Positions 5,655-6,477 of a stretch of DNA of 6,477 nt are shown here, in pieces; within the stretch, counting starts at the first letter, position 1; every line of letters begins with the position of its first letter. Below the pieces are notes generated by a model, which made no database searches, had not been told where the DNA came from, and saw only the letters and a program-made list of their open reading frames with translations. This DNA is from UBA5177 sp002413265. Lineage in GTDB: Bacteria; Chloroflexota; UBA5177. The DNA is taken from NCBI GenBank assembly GCA_036752825.1, contig DAIORV010000122.1:1-6477 (forward strand). Reading direction: 5' to 3'. Position numbers and translations under genes: made by a program.

Positions 5655-5699
5655 GCGTCGCGGCGTTTTAGGTTCGCTCGCGGGACGATTACGCGACGC
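5655..5699. terminator. Inverted repeat between convergent genes, possible two-way terminator
   Basis: GCGTCGCG (5655-5662) and CGCGACGC (5692-5699) are perfect 8-bp inverted copies separated by 29 nt. They fill most of the gap between the stop of the acetyltransferase (5647) and that of the NTF2-like gene (5712). The position fits a shared terminator. The long loop and missing T-tract make this moderate. Confidence 0.4.
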
Positions 5700-5711
5700 G
5701 CGATGCAAGGC

Positions 5712-6104
5712 TCACCTCTCAACCAGCGACATGTAGAGTGCATTGACAATCAGCCAACGGTTGTCGAAGCGAGCGAGGTGCAGGTATTCGACGAACGGCG
5801 CCGACCGAACCTTCACGGTCGCGATGTCTCGGAAGACGTCCAGCACCATCACCTCCTGCGAGGGGTCGAACTCCGTGCCCTCGCCGCTCGCGGTGTCGAT
5901 GACGAGCTGCTCGGTGGGGTCCTCGTGCAGGGTCAACGACTTCGCCCCCAGCCGTTCCGGGGTGCGCTTCGCAAGGGCCGGGTGTAAGCATGCGCGTATT
6001 CGCTCGCCGTCCCCTGCGAACCATGATTGGAAGTACTCCGTTGCGACCTGGGCGACGGCCTCAACATCAGCGGGAGAGGCTTTGTCTATCACGGTGTTCT
6101 CCAT
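5712..6104 (-). CDS. NTF2/SnoaL-like protein (putative lumazine-binding type)
   Basis: The 130-aa product starts at ATG 6104, 7 nt after a perfect AAGGAGG. It is the usual length for a single NTF2-like domain (alpha-beta cone fold). Typical features are the N-terminal helices VEAVAQVATEYFQSWFAGDG (14-33) and IRACLHPALAKR (36-47), then the strands EVMVLDVFRDIATVKVRS (84-101) and FVEYLHLARFDNRWLIVNAL (104-123). The GD-x-x-x-(I/M)-x-x-x-LHP pattern and the RW-IVNALY end resemble the putative lumazine-binding (Lumazine_bd_2) branch. Such proteins may be small hydrolase- or isomerase-like enzymes or ligand binders; no catalytic set can be assigned. The gene follows the glycosyltransferase gene by 35 bp on the same strand, suggesting an operon. 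Confidence 0.85.
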   Translation of the reverse strand: MENTVIDKASPADVEAVAQVATEYFQSWFAGDGERIRACLHPALAKRTPERLGAKSLTLHEDPTEQLVIDTASGEGTEFDPSQEVMVLDVFRDIATVKVRSAPFVEYLHLARFDNRWLIVNALYMSLVER

Positions 6105-6111
6105 GCGAGGT

Positions 6112-6118
6112 CCTCCTT
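6112..6118 (-). promoter_or_regulatory. Ribosome binding site of the NTF2-like gene
   Basis: On the minus strand AAGGAGG stands 7 nt before ATG 6104. It is a near-ideal site and fixes the start. Confidence 0.8.
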
Positions 6119-6139
6119 CATATCGGCGCCTGTCAATTC

Positions 6140-6477
6140 TCAGAGGATCTCGGCGATCAGTTGCGCTGCGCGCATTGCGCCGTCTGCTTCAACCGGGAGA
6201 TAGTCGGTCTCCCGCCCGATCTCCTCGGCGATCGCCGCTGCGATCGTCTCGCTCGTCTCCGCCTCGTAGCGCATGCAGCGGCCGGCGCGGTATCGCTGCA
6301 AACGGTGGCGGACATGGAAGTTCTGCTCGAAGTGGTGGCGAAGCGGAAAGTAGAGAAACGGCCGGCGATTGGCCGTGAGCTCCATGGCGGTGGTGAGTCC
6401 ACCCTGGATGACGGCGAGGTCGCACACCGCGAGGTGGCGGTAGAGCTCATGCACGTAGGGTCTGATCTCCACACCCT
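6140..6477 (-). CDS. GT-B glycosyltransferase, C-terminal part (partial, 5' end missing)
   Basis: The minus-strand frame is open from the right edge to TGA at 6142-6140 and gives about 112 residues. GTG at 6472 is in frame, but the product is clearly the tail of a longer protein that begins outside the window. Visible is the C-terminal nucleotide-sugar-binding half of a GT-B enzyme: VHELYRHLAVCDLAVIQGG, followed by LTTAMELTANRRPFLYFPL with the G-G-x-x-T...E...P pattern that in MurG/UGT-like enzymes contacts the UDP-sugar. Then comes HHFEQNFHVRHRLQRYRAG, replacing the usual DQ motif of this fold. The end (ETIAAAIAEEIGRE...AAQLIAEIL) forms the closing helices. Donor and acceptor are unknown. 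The NTF2-like gene follows by 35 bp. Confidence 0.8.
   Translation of the reverse strand, partial: GVEIRPYVHELYRHLAVCDLAVIQGGLTTAMELTANRRPFLYFPLRHHFEQNFHVRHRLQRYRAGRCMRYEAETSETIAAAIAEEIGRETDYLPVEADGAMRAAQLIAEIL

Overview
The window is GC-rich, with GGAGG-type ribosome binding sites and mostly G/C third codon positions. It suggests a free-living, probably soil-dwelling, high-GC bacterium. The gene styles (conserved-TM-helix channel-like protein, HisKA with an EIRG box, NTF2-like protein beside a GT-B glycosyltransferase) resemble Actinomycetota or Chloroflexota/Dormibacterota relatives. That placement is inference; no marker gene is present.

Layout. (1) 1-651, minus: 5' part of a gene for a secreted, cysteine-rich protein of unknown function, running off the left edge. 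(2) About 652-1820: gene-poor. It holds a nested inverted repeat near 779-814, a 23-codon remnant of a response-regulator receiver domain on the plus strand (1136-1204), and one doubtful minus-strand ORF. (3) 1822-3009, minus: a signalling cassette in the order receiver-domain response regulator, small helical protein, HisKA-like protein. The receiver gene has an in-frame stop and a frameshift. The HisKA-like product lacks both the phospho-accepting histidine and the ATPase domain. (4) 3247-4038, plus: a multi-helix membrane protein of the mechanosensitive-channel-related TM-helix family, transcribed divergently from the cassette and followed by a strong GC hairpin. (5) 4072-4865: no convincing gene; two perfect hairpins and a palindrome. 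(6) 4866-5647, plus: a small ORF overlapping the start of a GNAT acetyltransferase by ATGA. (7) 5712-6477, minus: an NTF2/SnoaL-like protein preceded by the 3' part of a GT-B glycosyltransferase that runs off the right edge. This pair converges on the GNAT gene over a 64-bp gap containing an 8-bp inverted repeat.

No mobile element, CRISPR array, tRNA or rRNA was seen. No convincing new defence or metabolic system is visible. The most notable content is the decayed phosphorelay-like cassette with a second receiver remnant nearby, the unknown secreted Cys/His protein, and a GGGCGTA motif repeated in two intergenic regions.
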